From Maribacter litopenaei (GTDB taxonomy: Bacteria; Bacteroidota; Bacteroidia; Flavobacteriales; Flavobacteriaceae), in contig NZ_CP104205.1 of the NCBI RefSeq assembly GCF_025244665.1, positions 2,663,001 to 2,727,000 on the forward strand: a stretch of DNA of 64,000 nucleotides, given 5' to 3'. Shown here piece by piece: positions 31,317 to 41,652 of this stretch (within the stretch, counting starts at the first letter, position 1; every line of letters begins with the position of its first letter). The translations under genes and the position numbers were made by a program. The notes under the pieces were generated by a model. The model ran no database searches. It was not told the origin of the DNA and was given only the letters and a program-made list of their open reading frames with translations.

Positions 31317-32073
31317 TTAGTTGTTTCTGTCGGCGACAGCCGTCCTTACTTTGAGAAAACCTGTCTTTAAAGTTTCAAAAATTTGGTCTCGGAAGGATTG
31401 ATCAAGTTCTTCCTCAACCTCGGATAATAAAGCCATGGCATTGACAGATTTATCCATGTTGAATAGTTTCTCCCTTAGTATTTCCTTTTGGGCATTTAGT
31501 AAAAGGGAATCCACTTCGGCATCGGAAACTTTTCCGTTAAGCTCTATGATATCCACCTTTGCTATTACCTCAGCTATTTTGGCATCCAAAATTTCCGTTG
31601 ATACTAGGGGAACATCATCATCCCCTAAGGGAGGGGGAGGAGCATTTTCAGCTATGGCACTAGTATCAGGAATCGTCTCTTGAACAAAACCTGCCCTAGG
31701 TTGAACATTTCCCTCACGTTCACCTTTGTCTTCCCTATCTTTGTTTGATATAATAAGATCGGGCTTAACATCTTCCAACACAATGGAATCCTCATTTTCA
31801 ATTGACCTTTCAATATGTACGGGCTCTTCCACATCTACCACGCTATTCGAGTTCTGTACATCAATCTTCTTCGTCCCATTAAGAAAAAAAACAGAAAGCC
31901 CTAATAGCAAGATGAAACTTGCCGCAATTCCCAACCGAGAAATAGCTATTTTTTTTCTGTTGTGTGGGGGTTTCTATTTGACTGGATATTTTGTCCCAGG
32001 CGGAATCGGATGGAGGTATTCTCCTTTCTTCCAATTTGTCCTTTATATGTTTTTCAAATTTATCTGGTTCCAT
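31317..32073 (-). CDS. Single-pass membrane anti-sigma-like protein (frameshifted)
   Basis: About 251 residues: cytoplasmic N-terminus (MEPDKFEKHIKDKLEERRI), one membrane segment (FWLGIAASFILLLGLSVFFL) and a long periplasmic, acidic, Pro-containing region. The halves are split by an insertion at 31935-31940 (CCGAGA for CCAGA); repair gives KKNSYFWLGIAASFI. Start overlaps the sigma gene by 14 bases. Topology and coupling to an ECF sigma gene suggest an anti-sigma factor, but a recognised anti-sigma domain is not obvious. Confidence 0.7.
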
Positions 32074-32623
32074 AACCGATGATATTTTGTTTTTGTAAAT
32101 TTTCTTGAAGCATTTTCCTTGCCTTATGAAGTTGGGATTTGGAAGTACTTTCCGTAACATCCAACATTTCGGCTATTTCTTGATGTTTATAGCCTTCTAT
32201 AGTATACAGCACAAAGACCATTTTATACCCTTGAGGCAAGTCGTCTATCAATCTTTGAATATGTTCCGTATCCAAATCTGATATGAGTTCCGAAGAATTT
32301 ATCTGATTATCTTCATAAACCTCATTGTCATACACCACAAATTGCTGTTTTCTAAGAAACGAGATACTCTCCCGTATCATAATTCTTCGCACCCAACCTT
32401 CAAAACTTCCTTCGAATTTGAAGCTGTGCAAGTGTTTGAACATTTTGACAAAACCTTGGATCATTACATCTTCAGCAAAGTGTATGTCCTTAACATATTG
32501 CCTACATACACTAAGCATCTTTGGTGCATGTTTGGTATAGAGAACCTTTTGGGCTTCCCTGTTCCCGTCAATGGCCTTTTTGATCAGTTGCCGTTCGTTT
32601 TTATAGAAGGATATAATTCTCAA
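32060..32623 (-). CDS. ECF-type RNA polymerase sigma factor
   Basis: Sigma-70 family, extracytoplasmic-function group, 187 residues. Region 2 includes HFAEDVMIQGFVKMFKHLHSF and FEGWVRRIMIRESISFLRK; region 4 is VFVLYTIEGYKHQEIAEMLDVTESTSKSQLHKARKML. No N- or C-terminal extension. Translationally coupled to the putative anti-sigma gene downstream. The regulon cannot be read here; Bacteroidetes genomes carry many such pairs. Confidence 0.92.
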   Translation of the reverse strand: MRIISFYKNERQLIKKAIDGNREAQKVLYTKHAPKMLSVCRQYVKDIHFAEDVMIQGFVKMFKHLHSFKFEGSFEGWVRRIMIRESISFLRKQQFVVYDNEVYEDNQINSSELISDLDTEHIQRLIDDLPQGYKMVFVLYTIEGYKHQEIAEMLDVTESTSKSQLHKARKMLQENLQKQNIIGYGTR

Positions 32624-32742
32624 ATCTTTTAAGGTCTTCTATTTACATAGACGCAGTTGGCGGTATTTTAGTTGCCTGTCAATTAAAATTATTTTTAATT
32701 GATTGAAAAAGAAAGACTTAGAATTAAAGATATATGTAAAAT

Positions 32743-33721
32743 CTATTTTTTTCGCTCTACCACATAATTTACCATAAGCTCTAAGGAATCCCTATAATCA
32801 GATTTTGGATATTGATGAAGTAAGGACAAGGCCTCTTCCTTAAATTCGAGCATTTTGGCAACGGCATATTCCAAGCCTCCCACTTCCTTTACCAAAGCGA
32901 TAACCTCCTTTACCCGTTTCTTATTCTTATTATGGTTTTTGACGGAATTTATCAACCACCCCTTTTCCTTTTTTGAGCAGTTGTTAAGGGCATAAATTAA
33001 AGGAAGCGTCATTTTTTGCTCTTTGATATCTATTCCGGTCGGTTTACCTATTTTCTCCTCGCCGTAATCAAACAAATCATCCTTTATCTGAAAAGCCATA
33101 CCGCAAAGCTCACCAAATTTCCTAAATGTTTCCACATCAGTACTATCTCGGCTTTACCGAACAGGCACCCAAACTGCAGCAGGCAGCTATTAAAGTCGCC
33201 GTTTTTTGTCGTATGATATCGTAATAAATATCCTCGGTAATATCCAACCTACGGGCCTTTTCAATCTGTAATAGTTCTCCTTCGCTCATTTCCCTCACAG
33301 CGACGGAAATAATTCGGAGCAAATCAAAATCCCCATGATCAATGGAAAGCAACAGCCCTTTGGATAATAGATAGTCCCCAACCAATACGGCAATTTTGTT
33401 CTTCCATAAGGCATTGATGGAGAAAAATCCTCTACGCTTGTCACTTTCGTCCACCACATCATCATGGACCAAGGTCGCCGTATGTATTAATTCTATAACG
33501 GATGCACCCCTATAGGTTCGTTCGTTGACTTCCCCATTGTTCAATAACTTTGCGGTAAGGAATACGAACATAGGTCGCATTTGTTTTCCTTTCCTGTTAA
33601 CAATGTAATACGTAATTCTATTGAGCAGGGCAACCTTAGAAGTCATGGACTCCCGGAATTTGGTTTCAAAAAGATCCATTTCCCGGTTGATCGGTTCCTT
33701 TATTTGAGATACGATTTTCAA
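32743..33721 (-). CDS. Trans-polyprenyl diphosphate synthase (frameshifted)
   Basis: Makes a long-chain all-trans prenyl diphosphate, probably the menaquinone side chain. The first Asp-rich motif LVHDDVVDESDKRRG and the second QIKDDLFDYG bind the Mg-diphosphates. Start MKIVSQIKEPINREMDLFE is typical of flavobacterial enzymes. An insertion at 33146-33151 (TCTCGG for TCTGG) breaks the frame; repair reads ACSVKPDSTDVETFRKFGE, giving 325 residues. Chain length is not certain from sequence alone. Confidence 0.92.
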
Positions 33722-33829
33722 GCAGTTTGGCTTAGAAAATCAAAATTAGGGAAAACCAAAATAAATACTAACAAGTATCGAACAGAAAGCAAATGTTCTG
33801 GATAAAAAGTAAGTAGTTTAAACAGAGCC

Positions 33830-34869
33830 TTAGGATTTGTTGGCCAATTGACCGCAGGCAGCATCAATATCCTTTCCCCTTGACCTTCTAACAGTAACGG
33901 TAATGCCATTCTTCTCCAATGTTTCTACATACATCTCTATGGCACTATTGGAAGCCTGTTGAAATTCACCATCATCTATAGGGTTGTATTCTATTAGATT
34001 GACCTTGGATGGGGCAAATCTGCAAAATTCAACCAAGGCTTCCACATCTTTACGGGCATCATTAATACCTTCCCAAACCACATATTCATACGTTATGCGA
34101 CTCTTGGTTTTTTGATACCAGTACACCAAAGCCTCCCTCAGATCTGCCAAAGTGAAGGTCGCGTTAAAGGGCATTATAGAAGTTCTAGTATCATCAATTG
34201 CAGAGTGAAGGGACACGGCCAACTTGAACTTCACGGCATCGTCTGCCATTTTTTTTATGAGTTTGGGTACTCCGAAGTGGAAACGGTTATCCGTTTGGGA
34301 GACATTCCCAATCCTTCGGGTGAGGTAATCTTTTCAATGGCCTTTAGCACATTATTGTAATTCATCAGAGGTTCACCCATCCCCATAAAAACGATATTAC
34401 TCAAGGGTCTATCAAAATATAAGCGGCTCTCGTTATCGATGGCCACCACTTGATCGTAGATTTCATCCGGATTCAAGTTTCGCATCCGCTTCAATCGTGC
34501 CGTGGCGCAAAACTTACAATCCAAACTACAGCCTACCTGGCTTGAAACACAGGCCGTGCGTCCTTGTCTTAGTAGGTATAAGTACGGACTCCACCACTAA
34601 ATCATCATGTAAACGAACCGCATTTTTTATGGTACCATCGGAACTCCGTTGCATTTGATCAACCTTAATATGGTTGATTACGAAGTTCTCTTCCAACATA
34701 TCACGAGTCTCCTTTGATAAGTTGGTCATTATATCAAAGGAGTGGGCGGATTTTTGCCAAAGCCATTCATACACTTGGTTGCCCCTAAAAGCTTTGTCTC
34801 CTTGGGAAACAAAAAAGTCCCTCAATTGGTCCTGGTCAGTGCCCTTATATCCTTTTTCTTAGTTTCCAT
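33830..34869 (-). CDS. rlmN: 23S rRNA / tRNA A2 methyltransferase RlmN (three frameshifts)
   Basis: Radical-SAM enzyme that methylates C2 of A2503 in 23S rRNA and A37 in some tRNAs. The cluster motif CSLDCKFC, and FMGMGEPLMNYNNVL, are diagnostic, with the catalytic Cys in the C-terminal region ACGQLANK. Three lesions: near 34833 (after METKKKDIRALT), near 34550-34557 (before ACVSSQVGC), and 34272-34275 (CCGA for CCAGA; repair TVSTSGVPKLIKKM). Repaired length is 346 residues, the family norm. Confidence 0.93.
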
Positions 34870-34962
34870 CAACGTTAGCGATCGTTATCTACAAAAATCC
34901 CGCTTTTTCAATGTAATGATAAAGCGGAACCTGAATGTTTTTTCTCCGAAAAGAGAGAACTT

Positions 34963-36015
34963 TTATCTCAATATCAGCATGGCATCGCCATAGGAATAAA
35001 ACCTATAGCTTTCCATAATTGCTTCCTTGTACGCTTTTTTCATTAAATCATGCCCCATAAAAGCGGAAACCATCATAAGCAAGGTAGACTTTGGCAAATG
35101 AAAATTGGTAATCATTGCATTGGCAATGCTAAAATCATATGGCGGAAAGATAAACTTATTGATTCAACCTTCATACGTATTTAAAGTATGATTAGAAGAC
35201 ACCGCACTTTCCAATCCTCTCATAGCGGTAGTACCTACGGCACAAATACGTCTTTTTTTCGCGATGGCATTATTGACGATTTCTGTTGCCTTTTCATCAA
35301 TAACCAGTTCCTCACTGTCCATTTTATGTTTGGAAAGGTCCTCTACCTCAACTGGATTGAAAGTTCCAAGACCAACGTGCAAAGTTAGTTCGGCAAAATC
35401 GACCCCTTTTATTTCCAACCTTTTCAATAAGTGCTTGGAAAAGTGAAGTCCGGCCGTAGGAGCGGCCACAGCACCTTCATGTTTAGCATAGATAGTCTGA
35501 TATCTTTCTTCGTCCTCAGGCTCAACGTCCCTTTTAATGTACTTAGGAAGTGGGGTTTCCCCAAGTTCCCTCAGCTTTCTTCTGAAATCCAAATACGCTC
35601 CATCGTATAAGAACCTTAAGGTCCTACCACGAGAAGTTGTATTATCAATTACCTCAGCAACCAAGGTTTCATCATCTCCAAAATATAATTTGTTTCCTAT
35701 ACGGATTTTACGGGCCGGGTCTACCAAAACGTCCCATAGACGCTGCTCTTCATTAAGCTCACGTAACAAGAACACCTCTATACGGGCACCCGTTTTTTCT
35801 TTGTTACCATATAGACGAGCAGGGAAAACTTTGGTATTGTTAAGTACCATTACATCACCTTCATCAAAATAATCGATCATGTCCTTGAACATCTTATGTT
35901 CAATTTTACCGGTTTTGGTATCAATGACCATTAATTTGGACTCATCCCTATTTTCTGATGGATGTTCTGCCAAAAGCTCCTTTGGAAGCTCAAAATTAAA
36001 ATTGGATAATTTCAT
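34963..36015 (-). CDS. queA: tRNA preQ1(34) S-adenosylmethionine ribosyltransferase-isomerase QueA (in-frame stop)
   Basis: Penultimate step of queuosine synthesis in t[35 protein letters not shown] and [12 protein letters not shown] are family motifs. An in-frame TGA at 35164-35166 interrupts [20 protein letters not shown]; Trp is expected here (TGG). The frame then stays open to a TAA at 34963 with the normal C-terminus ([21 protein letters not shown]). Total 350 codons, the usual length, so a single-base miscall or a very recent nonsense mutation is likely. Confidence 0.9.
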
Positions 36016-36076
36016 CTAGCTATTTTTTTGTGTAGCATTTTGCGGGTGCAAATATACAATCCACAATAGGGGGTTG

Positions 36077-37349
36077 TCAAGTAAATGATGAATTATAATT
36101 CCCGACCTTGAATTGAAGTGACTCTAGGTCATGCCAAAAGTCTCGGATAGGATTTGGTAACCACCATGGCATCGTTGATAATCAAAGAAGTCCTTAAGGC
36201 CAATGGTGCAAAGGCCATAGCCATCCTGTGATCATTGTACGTATCTATCGCAATTTCGCTGTTTATATTTTTTGAAACGTTCAAGGTAAGGGTCTTATCC
36301 GTAACGGAAATGTCCGCTCCTAATTTGGTCAACTCCGTATTTAGTGCTTCCAATCTGTCGGTTTCCTTTATCTTAAGAGTGTGGAGTCCCTTCAAATGGC
36401 AACCGATTCCCAATCCAAAACAAGTTACGGCAATGGTCCGGGCAATATCAGGGGCGTTCGCCAAATCACAATTGATGTTGGATGTTGGTCTTTCTGACAC
36501 TTTTTTTAACGTAATTTGGTTATCACCGAAAGAGGTCTCTACTCCAAAATCCGTATAAATGTCCTGCAATACACTATCGCCCTGAAGACTATTTTTTTTG
36601 TAGGCAGAAAGGGTAATTTCCGTACCCACATCAGAAAGTGCGACAATGCTATAAAAATAAGAAGCGGAACTCCAGTCAGATTCCACGACAAGTGTAATAG
36701 GGTTTACTTCAACCTTAGGTTTTACGGAAATAGTATTTTCAATGAAATTACTCTCTACACCTATTTCACCAAGCAAGGCCAAGGTCATTTTTATATAGGG
36801 AACCGAGGTAATTTTACCAATCAGTTCAATTTCAAGACCATTTTCCAAACTTGGTGCAACCAACAACAAAGAGGAAATATATTGACTACTGATGTTGGCT
36901 GGAAGACTTACTTTAGTTCTTGAGAGCTTTTTTCCATTTATACGCAATGGAGGATACCCTTCATCATTTACATAAGAAATATCGGCTCCCAGTTCGTTTA
37001 AAGCATCGACCAATATTTTAATAGGGCGCTCCGTCATTCTTTTTGACCCTGTAAGTATCACATCACTACCTTCCAAAGCTGCGAAGTAACCGGTCAAAAA
37101 ACGCATAGCAGTCCCGGCATGATGTATATCCACTGTACCCTCTGTTCTTTTCAGGCCCGCCTCCATAACTTGGGCATCATCAGAGTTTGAAAGATTCAGG
37201 ATTTTGATACCTGGATATAACGCGGATAACAACAGAGATCGGTTAGATTCACTTTTTGAACCTGTTATTTTTATGGTCTCTTTAAATAATTTGTTTTTGG
37301 GTCGGAAAGATGGATTTTCAAGATAGAAGCTATTAAAAACGAAAAACAA
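36077..37349 (-). CDS. aroA: 3-phosphoshikimate 1-carboxyvinyltransferase AroA (frameshift near end)
   Basis: EPSP synthase, sixth step of the shikimate pathway. ITGSKSESNRSLLL is the N-terminal substrate-binding motif; LTGSKRMTERPIK and the late KETDRLEALNTEL and YNDHRMAMAFAPL are conserved. The frame breaks at 36141-36146 (TCTCGG for TCTGG); repaired, the C-terminus is KSYPDFWHDLESLQF with a stop at 36077. No ATG is visible in the expected place; a TTG at 37349 or a start just inside it is probable. Lies behind the mazG-like gene. Confidence 0.93.
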
Positions 37350-37357
37350 AGATAGTA

Positions 37358-37684
37358 CTATTTCAACTTCTTGTTATTGTGATGACGGTCATGATCGCGC
37401 CTAGTTTTCAAATCTAACTTTTTATCAAATGCCTGTTGTAAATCTACACCGGTCTGATTCGCTAAACAAAGTACCACAAAGAGAACGTCTGCCAGTTCCT
37501 CACCCAAATCCTTCGATTTATCGGACTCCTTTTCGCTTTGTTCCCCATAACGCCTTGCAATTATCCTAGCGACTTCACCCACCTCCTCGGTAAGTTGAGC
37601 CATGTTGGTAAGCTCGTTAAAATAGCGCACCCCGTGTTCCTTAATCCAATTATCTACTGCTTTTTGTGCATTTTCAATATTCAT
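37358..37684 (-). CDS. MazG-like nucleotide pyrophosphohydrolase
   Basis: All-alpha NTP pyrophosphatase of 108 residues. The metal-binding acidic motifs QLTEEVGEVARIIARRYGE and LGEELADVLFVVLCLANQ are clear. Its ATG overlaps the dtd stop codon (TAATG). House-cleaning of noncanonical nucleotides is the family's usual role; the exact substrate is unknown. Confidence 0.88.
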   Translation of the reverse strand: MNIENAQKAVDNWIKEHGVRYFNELTNMAQLTEEVGEVARIIARRYGEQSEKESDKSKDLGEELADVLFVVLCLANQTGVDLQQAFDKKLDLKTRRDHDRHHNNKKLK

Positions 37685-38136
37685 TACTCTTTGTCTTTTG
37701 TATCCATTAAAATGGTGACAGGATCATCATTAAGAAGGTCTACTTTCATATCCGCTCCAAAAATTCCCGTTCCCACTTTTTTACCAAATTCCTGCTCCAA
37801 CTTATCAATAAACTTTTCGTAAAGGGGAATGGCAATTTACGGTTTTGCGGCTTTGATGTAGGAAGGTCTATTCCCTTTTTTGGTCGATGCATGCAATGTA
37901 AACTGGCTAACCACAATAATATCGCCATTAACGTCTGTTACGGATTTATTCATTACACCCTCTTCATCATTAAAAACTCGAAGGTTCACTACCTTCCTAA
38001 CCAACCAGTCAATATCTTCTACACTATCTTCCCCGGATATACCAAGTAACAAAAGGAGGCCCGTATCAATGGAGGAAATCACTTTGTCTTCTACGGTTAC
38101 ACTTGCCCTGGATACTCGCTGAATCACTGTCCTCAT
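37684..38136 (-). CDS. dtd: D-aminoacyl-tRNA deacylase Dtd (in-frame stop)
   Basis: Removes D-amino acids mischarged on tRNA. MRTVIQRVSRASVTVEDK and VVSQFTLHASTKKGNRPSY identify it; the total of 150 codons is the family length. An in-frame TAA at 37837-37839 lies in KAAKP-stop-IAIPLYEKF: the bases read CCGTAA where CCAGAA or CCGGAA would give Pro-Glu. The invariant Gly-cisPro motif reads DDPVT instead of DGPVT, because GGACC on the plus strand is read GGATC. Both look like read errors. ATG overlaps the rsgA stop (ATGA). Confidence 0.88.
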
Positions 38137-39086
38137 TTCTTTTCCCCGTGTATGTCTATCCTGTAATTTTCCTCTTCTCCAGTAATCATTTGAACATAAC
38201 TTCTGTAACGACTCCAAGAAACACTTCCCTCTTCCAAAGCTTCTTTAACCGCACATTTGGGTTCATCCAAGTGAATACAATTATTGAATTTACAATGCTG
38301 CTTAAGCTCAAATAATTCCGGAAAATAATCTCCAATTTCTTCCTTTTCCATATCAACAATACCAAAACCTTTAATACCAGGTGTATCAATTATTCGGGCC
38401 CCAAAGCTTAAATCAAACATTTCCGCAAAAGTGGTGGTATGTTGTCCCTGCAAATGCTGTTGGGAGATTTCCGCAGTCCTAATATCCAAATCCGGTTCAA
38501 TAGCATTGATCAAAGTTGATTTCCCTACCCCGGAATGTCCTGAAAACATTGAAGTCTTATCAATCATTATTTCCTTAATCTTATCCACATTCTTTCCCGT
38601 TTTGGCCGATATTCCTATACAGGTATAGCCAATGTTCCTGTATAGTTTGGCTAAATACTTCACTTCATCGGTTTCTTCTTCAGTATACGTATCAATCTTG
38701 TTAAATACCAAAACAACAGGCACGTCATATGCCTCGGCGGTCACCAAAAATCTATCGATGAATATGGTATATGTAGTAGGGTTATTTAGGGTAACCAATA
38801 GGAATACCTGATCAAGATTAGCGGCTATAATGTGGGTTTGCTTTGAAAGGTTTACCGATTTCCTGATTATATAATTCTTACGATCCTCTATACTATTGAT
38901 TACACCTACGTTTTCCTCTCCTTTGTCATCCAGTTCAAAATGAACCTTATCCCCAACGGCAATAGGATTGGTACTTTTAATACCCTTAATCCTAAATTTT
39001 CCCTTAATTCTGCATTCGTAGAAAGTCCCATCCTTCGTTTTGACGGTATACCAACTTCCTGTTGATTTATAGACTATCCCTTTCAT
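38133..39086 (-). CDS. rsgA: Ribosome small-subunit GTPase RsgA
   Basis: Circularly permuted GTPase acting in 30S maturation, 317 residues. N-terminal OB fold (GIVYKSTGSWYTVKTKDGTF), G4-like LVFNKIDTY, then the P loop MFSGHSGVGKSTLINAIEP and G3 IIDTPGIKGFG, and a C-terminal zinc site built from CKFNNCIHLDEPKC. The ATG at 39086 (MKGIVYKS) is chosen over 39152 because the domain begins there. First gene of the rsgA-dtd-mazG-aroA run. Confidence 0.95.
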   Translation of the reverse strand: MKGIVYKSTGSWYTVKTKDGTFYECRIKGKFRIKGIKSTNPIAVGDKVHFELDDKGEENVGVINSIEDRKNYIIRKSVNLSKQTHIIAANLDQVFLLVTLNNPTTYTIFIDRFLVTAEAYDVPVVLVFNKIDTYTEEETDEVKYLAKLYRNIGYTCIGISAKTGKNVDKIKEIMIDKTSMFSGHSGVGKSTLINAIEPDLDIRTAEISQQHLQGQHTTTFAEMFDLSFGARIIDTPGIKGFGIVDMEKEEIGDYFPELFELKQHCKFNNCIHLDEPKCAVKEALEEGSVSWSRYRSYVQMITGEEENYRIDIHGEKK

Positions 39087-39236
39087 TTTATTATTGCTGC
39101 GGCTACAAAGAAACGATAATACTTTTAAAATGTGAATCTCTAAAGTGCCCAAAAAATTGAGTTCACACTGTATTGTTTTTGGATATTTGAGTTACTTTTA
39201 AAACTAAAAATCAAACCTTTGTAAAAATCCAAAACC

Positions 39237-39677
39237 ATGAAAAAATTAGTATTTATCCTTTTGTTCTCCTTTTTAGCCGTTATGGGTGTGGAAGCCCAAG
39301 AATATAAAATTATAACCACGGTGGAATCAATTGTTCCAAGTGGACTTGGAAGGTCTAGAATTATAGATGCAAACGCAGACCGGGATTATAAGGAGTTTTC
39401 ATCGATACAAACAGAAGATGACAATTCAAGGAACAAAGCGGATCGCTCTGATATTCGAGTAAAGGATTTTGAAGAAACCAAATTGTTGAATTTCTACAAT
39501 ATCGCTGGAATAAGGTTTCAGAACATCGCGGCAAATGATGCCTTGATTTCATCGAAGCTTACGGCCATGGCTGCAGAGGGATGGGAACTTGTCTTTGTAA
39601 CCAGCGGTGTCGAGGCCGATGCTGGTGAAAAAGACGGACAAGGGATTTTTGTAACAAGATTTGTTTTTAAGAAATAA
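39237..39677 (+). CDS. Secreted protein of unknown function (DUF4177-like)
   Basis: Exported protein of 146 residues with signal peptide MKKLVFILLFSFLAVMGVEAQ. The C-terminal part (LTAMAAEGWELVFVTSG ... GIFVTRFVFKK) has the pattern of DUF4177-like small domains, which begin from a YKI- strand such as EYKIITTVESIV. No lesion. Single gene with its own terminator; convergent with the aromatic operon. Function is not known. Confidence 0.65.
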   Translation: MKKLVFILLFSFLAVMGVEAQEYKIITTVESIVPSGLGRSRIIDANADRDYKEFSSIQTEDDNSRNKADRSDIRVKDFEETKLLNFYNIAGIRFQNIAANDALISSKLTAMAAEGWELVFVTSGVEADAGEKDGQGIFVTRFVFKK

Positions 39678-39707
39678 AAAAAGCCCCGAGAAACCGGGGC
39701 TTTTTTA
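39677..39707. terminator. Bidirectional terminator
   Basis: AAAAAAGCCCC and GGGGCTTTTTT form an 11-bp stem around a GAGAAACC loop. It serves the secreted-protein gene on the plus strand and the aromatic operon ending at 39709 on the minus strand. Confidence 0.92.
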
Positions 39708-39708
39708 A

Positions 39709-40792
39709 TTATCCATTGACAATCTTTTCTTGATGATTGATGGATTCTTGATGAATGGCCTTGAACATTCTCAAGATGAACTCCTCACTAAGACCTTTAC
39801 TTTCACCTTCTAATATCATGGCACCTAAAATCTGGTTCCATCGGTTGGATTGTAGTACGGCCACGTTTCGTTCCTTTTTCAGAGCACCAATACTATCTGA
39901 AATCTTCATACGCTTCCCAAGGGTATCTATCAGTTGGTTATCGATAACATCTATTTGGGCCCTTAAATTGCTCAGCTTGGTGTTGTACTCCGCTTCAACA
40001 TCGGTCTCCTTTCTTATTTTCAAATCCTTCATGATTTGAACCAGTCTTTGCGGTGTAACTTGTTGTGCCGCATCGCTCCAAGCATTATCGGGATCGTGAT
40101 GTGTCTCGATCATTAATCCATCAAAATTCAAATCCAAGGCAGTTTGGGACACATCAAAAATCATATCCCTTCTTCCTGTAATGTGCGATGGGTCGTTAAT
40201 CAACGGTAAATCAGGGAATTTGTTCCGGAACTCAATCGCCATTTGCCACTCGGGAATATTTCTGTATTTGCTTTTCTCGTAAGTAGAAAAACCACGGTGA
40301 ATTGCCCCCAATTTTTTTACACCTGCGGTATATAATCTTTCTATACCGCCCAACCAAAGTGCCAAATCCGGATTCACTGGATTTTTTACCAAAACAATCT
40401 TATCGGTTCCTTCCAAGGCATCGGCCAATTCCTGCATGATAAATGGACTCACCGTGGAACGCGCACCTACCCATAATAAATCCACATCATACTCCAATGC
40501 CAATTCCACATGGGCTCTATTGGCAACTTCCGTAGCCGTTTTTAAACCGGTTTCCTCACGAACTTTTTGAAGCCATTTAAGGCCTAACGCACCTACCCCT
40601 TCAAAATTTCCCGGACGCGTCCTAGGTTTCCGAGATACCGGCACGGTAGTAATTTACATCGGTATCCTTTAATTCATGTGCGATTTTCAAAACCTGCTCT
40701 TCAGTCTCTGCACTACAAGGTCCTGCTATTACAAGTGGATGATCCAAATTCATATCATCCAACCAGGATCTCATTTCTTTCTTGTTCTCCAT
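39709..40792 (-). CDS. Bifunctional DAHP synthase / chorismate mutase (frameshifted)
   Basis: Couples the first step of the shikimate pathway with chorismate mutase, 360 residues after repair. The DAHP synthase part (1-255) has VIAGPCSAE near the start, then YYRAGIWKPRTRPGNFEG, DLLWVGARSTVSPF and LINDPSHITG; residues 275-350 form an AroQ mutase (NLRAQIDVIDNQLIDTLGKR). The frame breaks at 40630-40635 (CCGAGA for CCAGA), exactly inside AGIWKPRTRP. Its ATG overlaps the stop of the prephenate dehydrogenase gene. Last gene of the attenuated operon. Confidence 0.95.
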
Positions 40793-41652
40793 TACTTCTT
40801 ATTTATTGGTATTCCCTTTAATATTGATTTTATTTTATTCGTATTGTTCATTTCATTGTATATACCTTCAAAATCATCTACCAGCAACAATTCCCTAAAA
40901 TCCATCAGATTTTGAATGTATTCGTTTAAGGTCTCTAGGACGTTCTCCTTGTTCTGTTCAAAAATGGGCGCCCACATGGCCGGAGAACTTTTTGCAAGGC
41001 GAACCGTACTTTCAAATCCACTCCCAGCCATGTCAAAAATATCACGTTCATTTTTCTCTTTTTCAATTACCGTCTTTCCTAACATAAAAGAGCTAATGTG
41101 TGACAAATGAGAGACATAGGCAATATGCTTATCGTGGGCGTTTGGGTTCATATACCGAATCCTCATTCCTAAAAGTTGAAAAATTTCCAAAGCTTTTTCC
41201 TGTAATTTAAAAGCTGTGTTTTCCACTTCACAGATAATGTTGGTCTTTCCTTCATACAAGCCGTTTATGGCTGCCGAAGAATCGGAAAATTCCGTTCCTG
41301 CAATAGGATGGCAGGCCAAAAAATTTCGCCTTTTGGCATGATTGGCCAATGTTTTGCAAATAAGCTCCTTGGTGAATCCCGCATCGCACACCACACAATC
41401 ATCATTAACGGCATCTAGAATACGTGGTAACTCCTTTACCATTTCGTTCACAGGTATACTAACGAAAACAAAATCAGCCTTTGACAAATCATCATAAGTC
41501 GCTCCGTGGTCAATAATTTTCAAGGACAGGGCCTCCTCCAAATGCTTTGGTTTGGCATCTATGCCAAATACTTTTGCATCCGATAGTTTTGCCTTTACGT
41601 CCTTTACAAAGGAGCCTCCGATCAACCCGATTCCAATAACAAAAACGTTCAT
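40792..41652 (-). CDS. tyrA: Prephenate dehydrogenase
   Basis: NAD(P)-dependent oxidative decarboxylation of prephenate to 4-hydroxyphenylpyruvate for tyrosine. N-terminal Rossmann motif VFVIGIGLIGGSFVKDV; VFVSIPVNEM; the substrate-binding histidine region CHPIAGTEFSDSSAA; and HKHIAYVSHLSHISSFML. 286 residues, no mutase or ACT domain fused. It starts next to the aminotransferase stop. Confidence 0.93.
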   Translation of the reverse strand: MNVFVIGIGLIGGSFVKDVKAKLSDAKVFGIDAKPKHLEEALSLKIIDHGATYDDLSKADFVFVSIPVNEMVKELPRILDAVNDDCVVCDAGFTKELICKTLANHAKRRNFLACHPIAGTEFSDSSAAINGLYEGKTNIICEVENTAFKLQEKALEIFQLLGMRIRYMNPNAHDKHIAYVSHLSHISSFMLGKTVIEKEKNERDIFDMAGSGFESTVRLAKSSPAMWAPIFEQNKENVLETLNEYIQNLMDFRELLLVDDFEGIYNEMNNTNKIKSILKGIPINKK

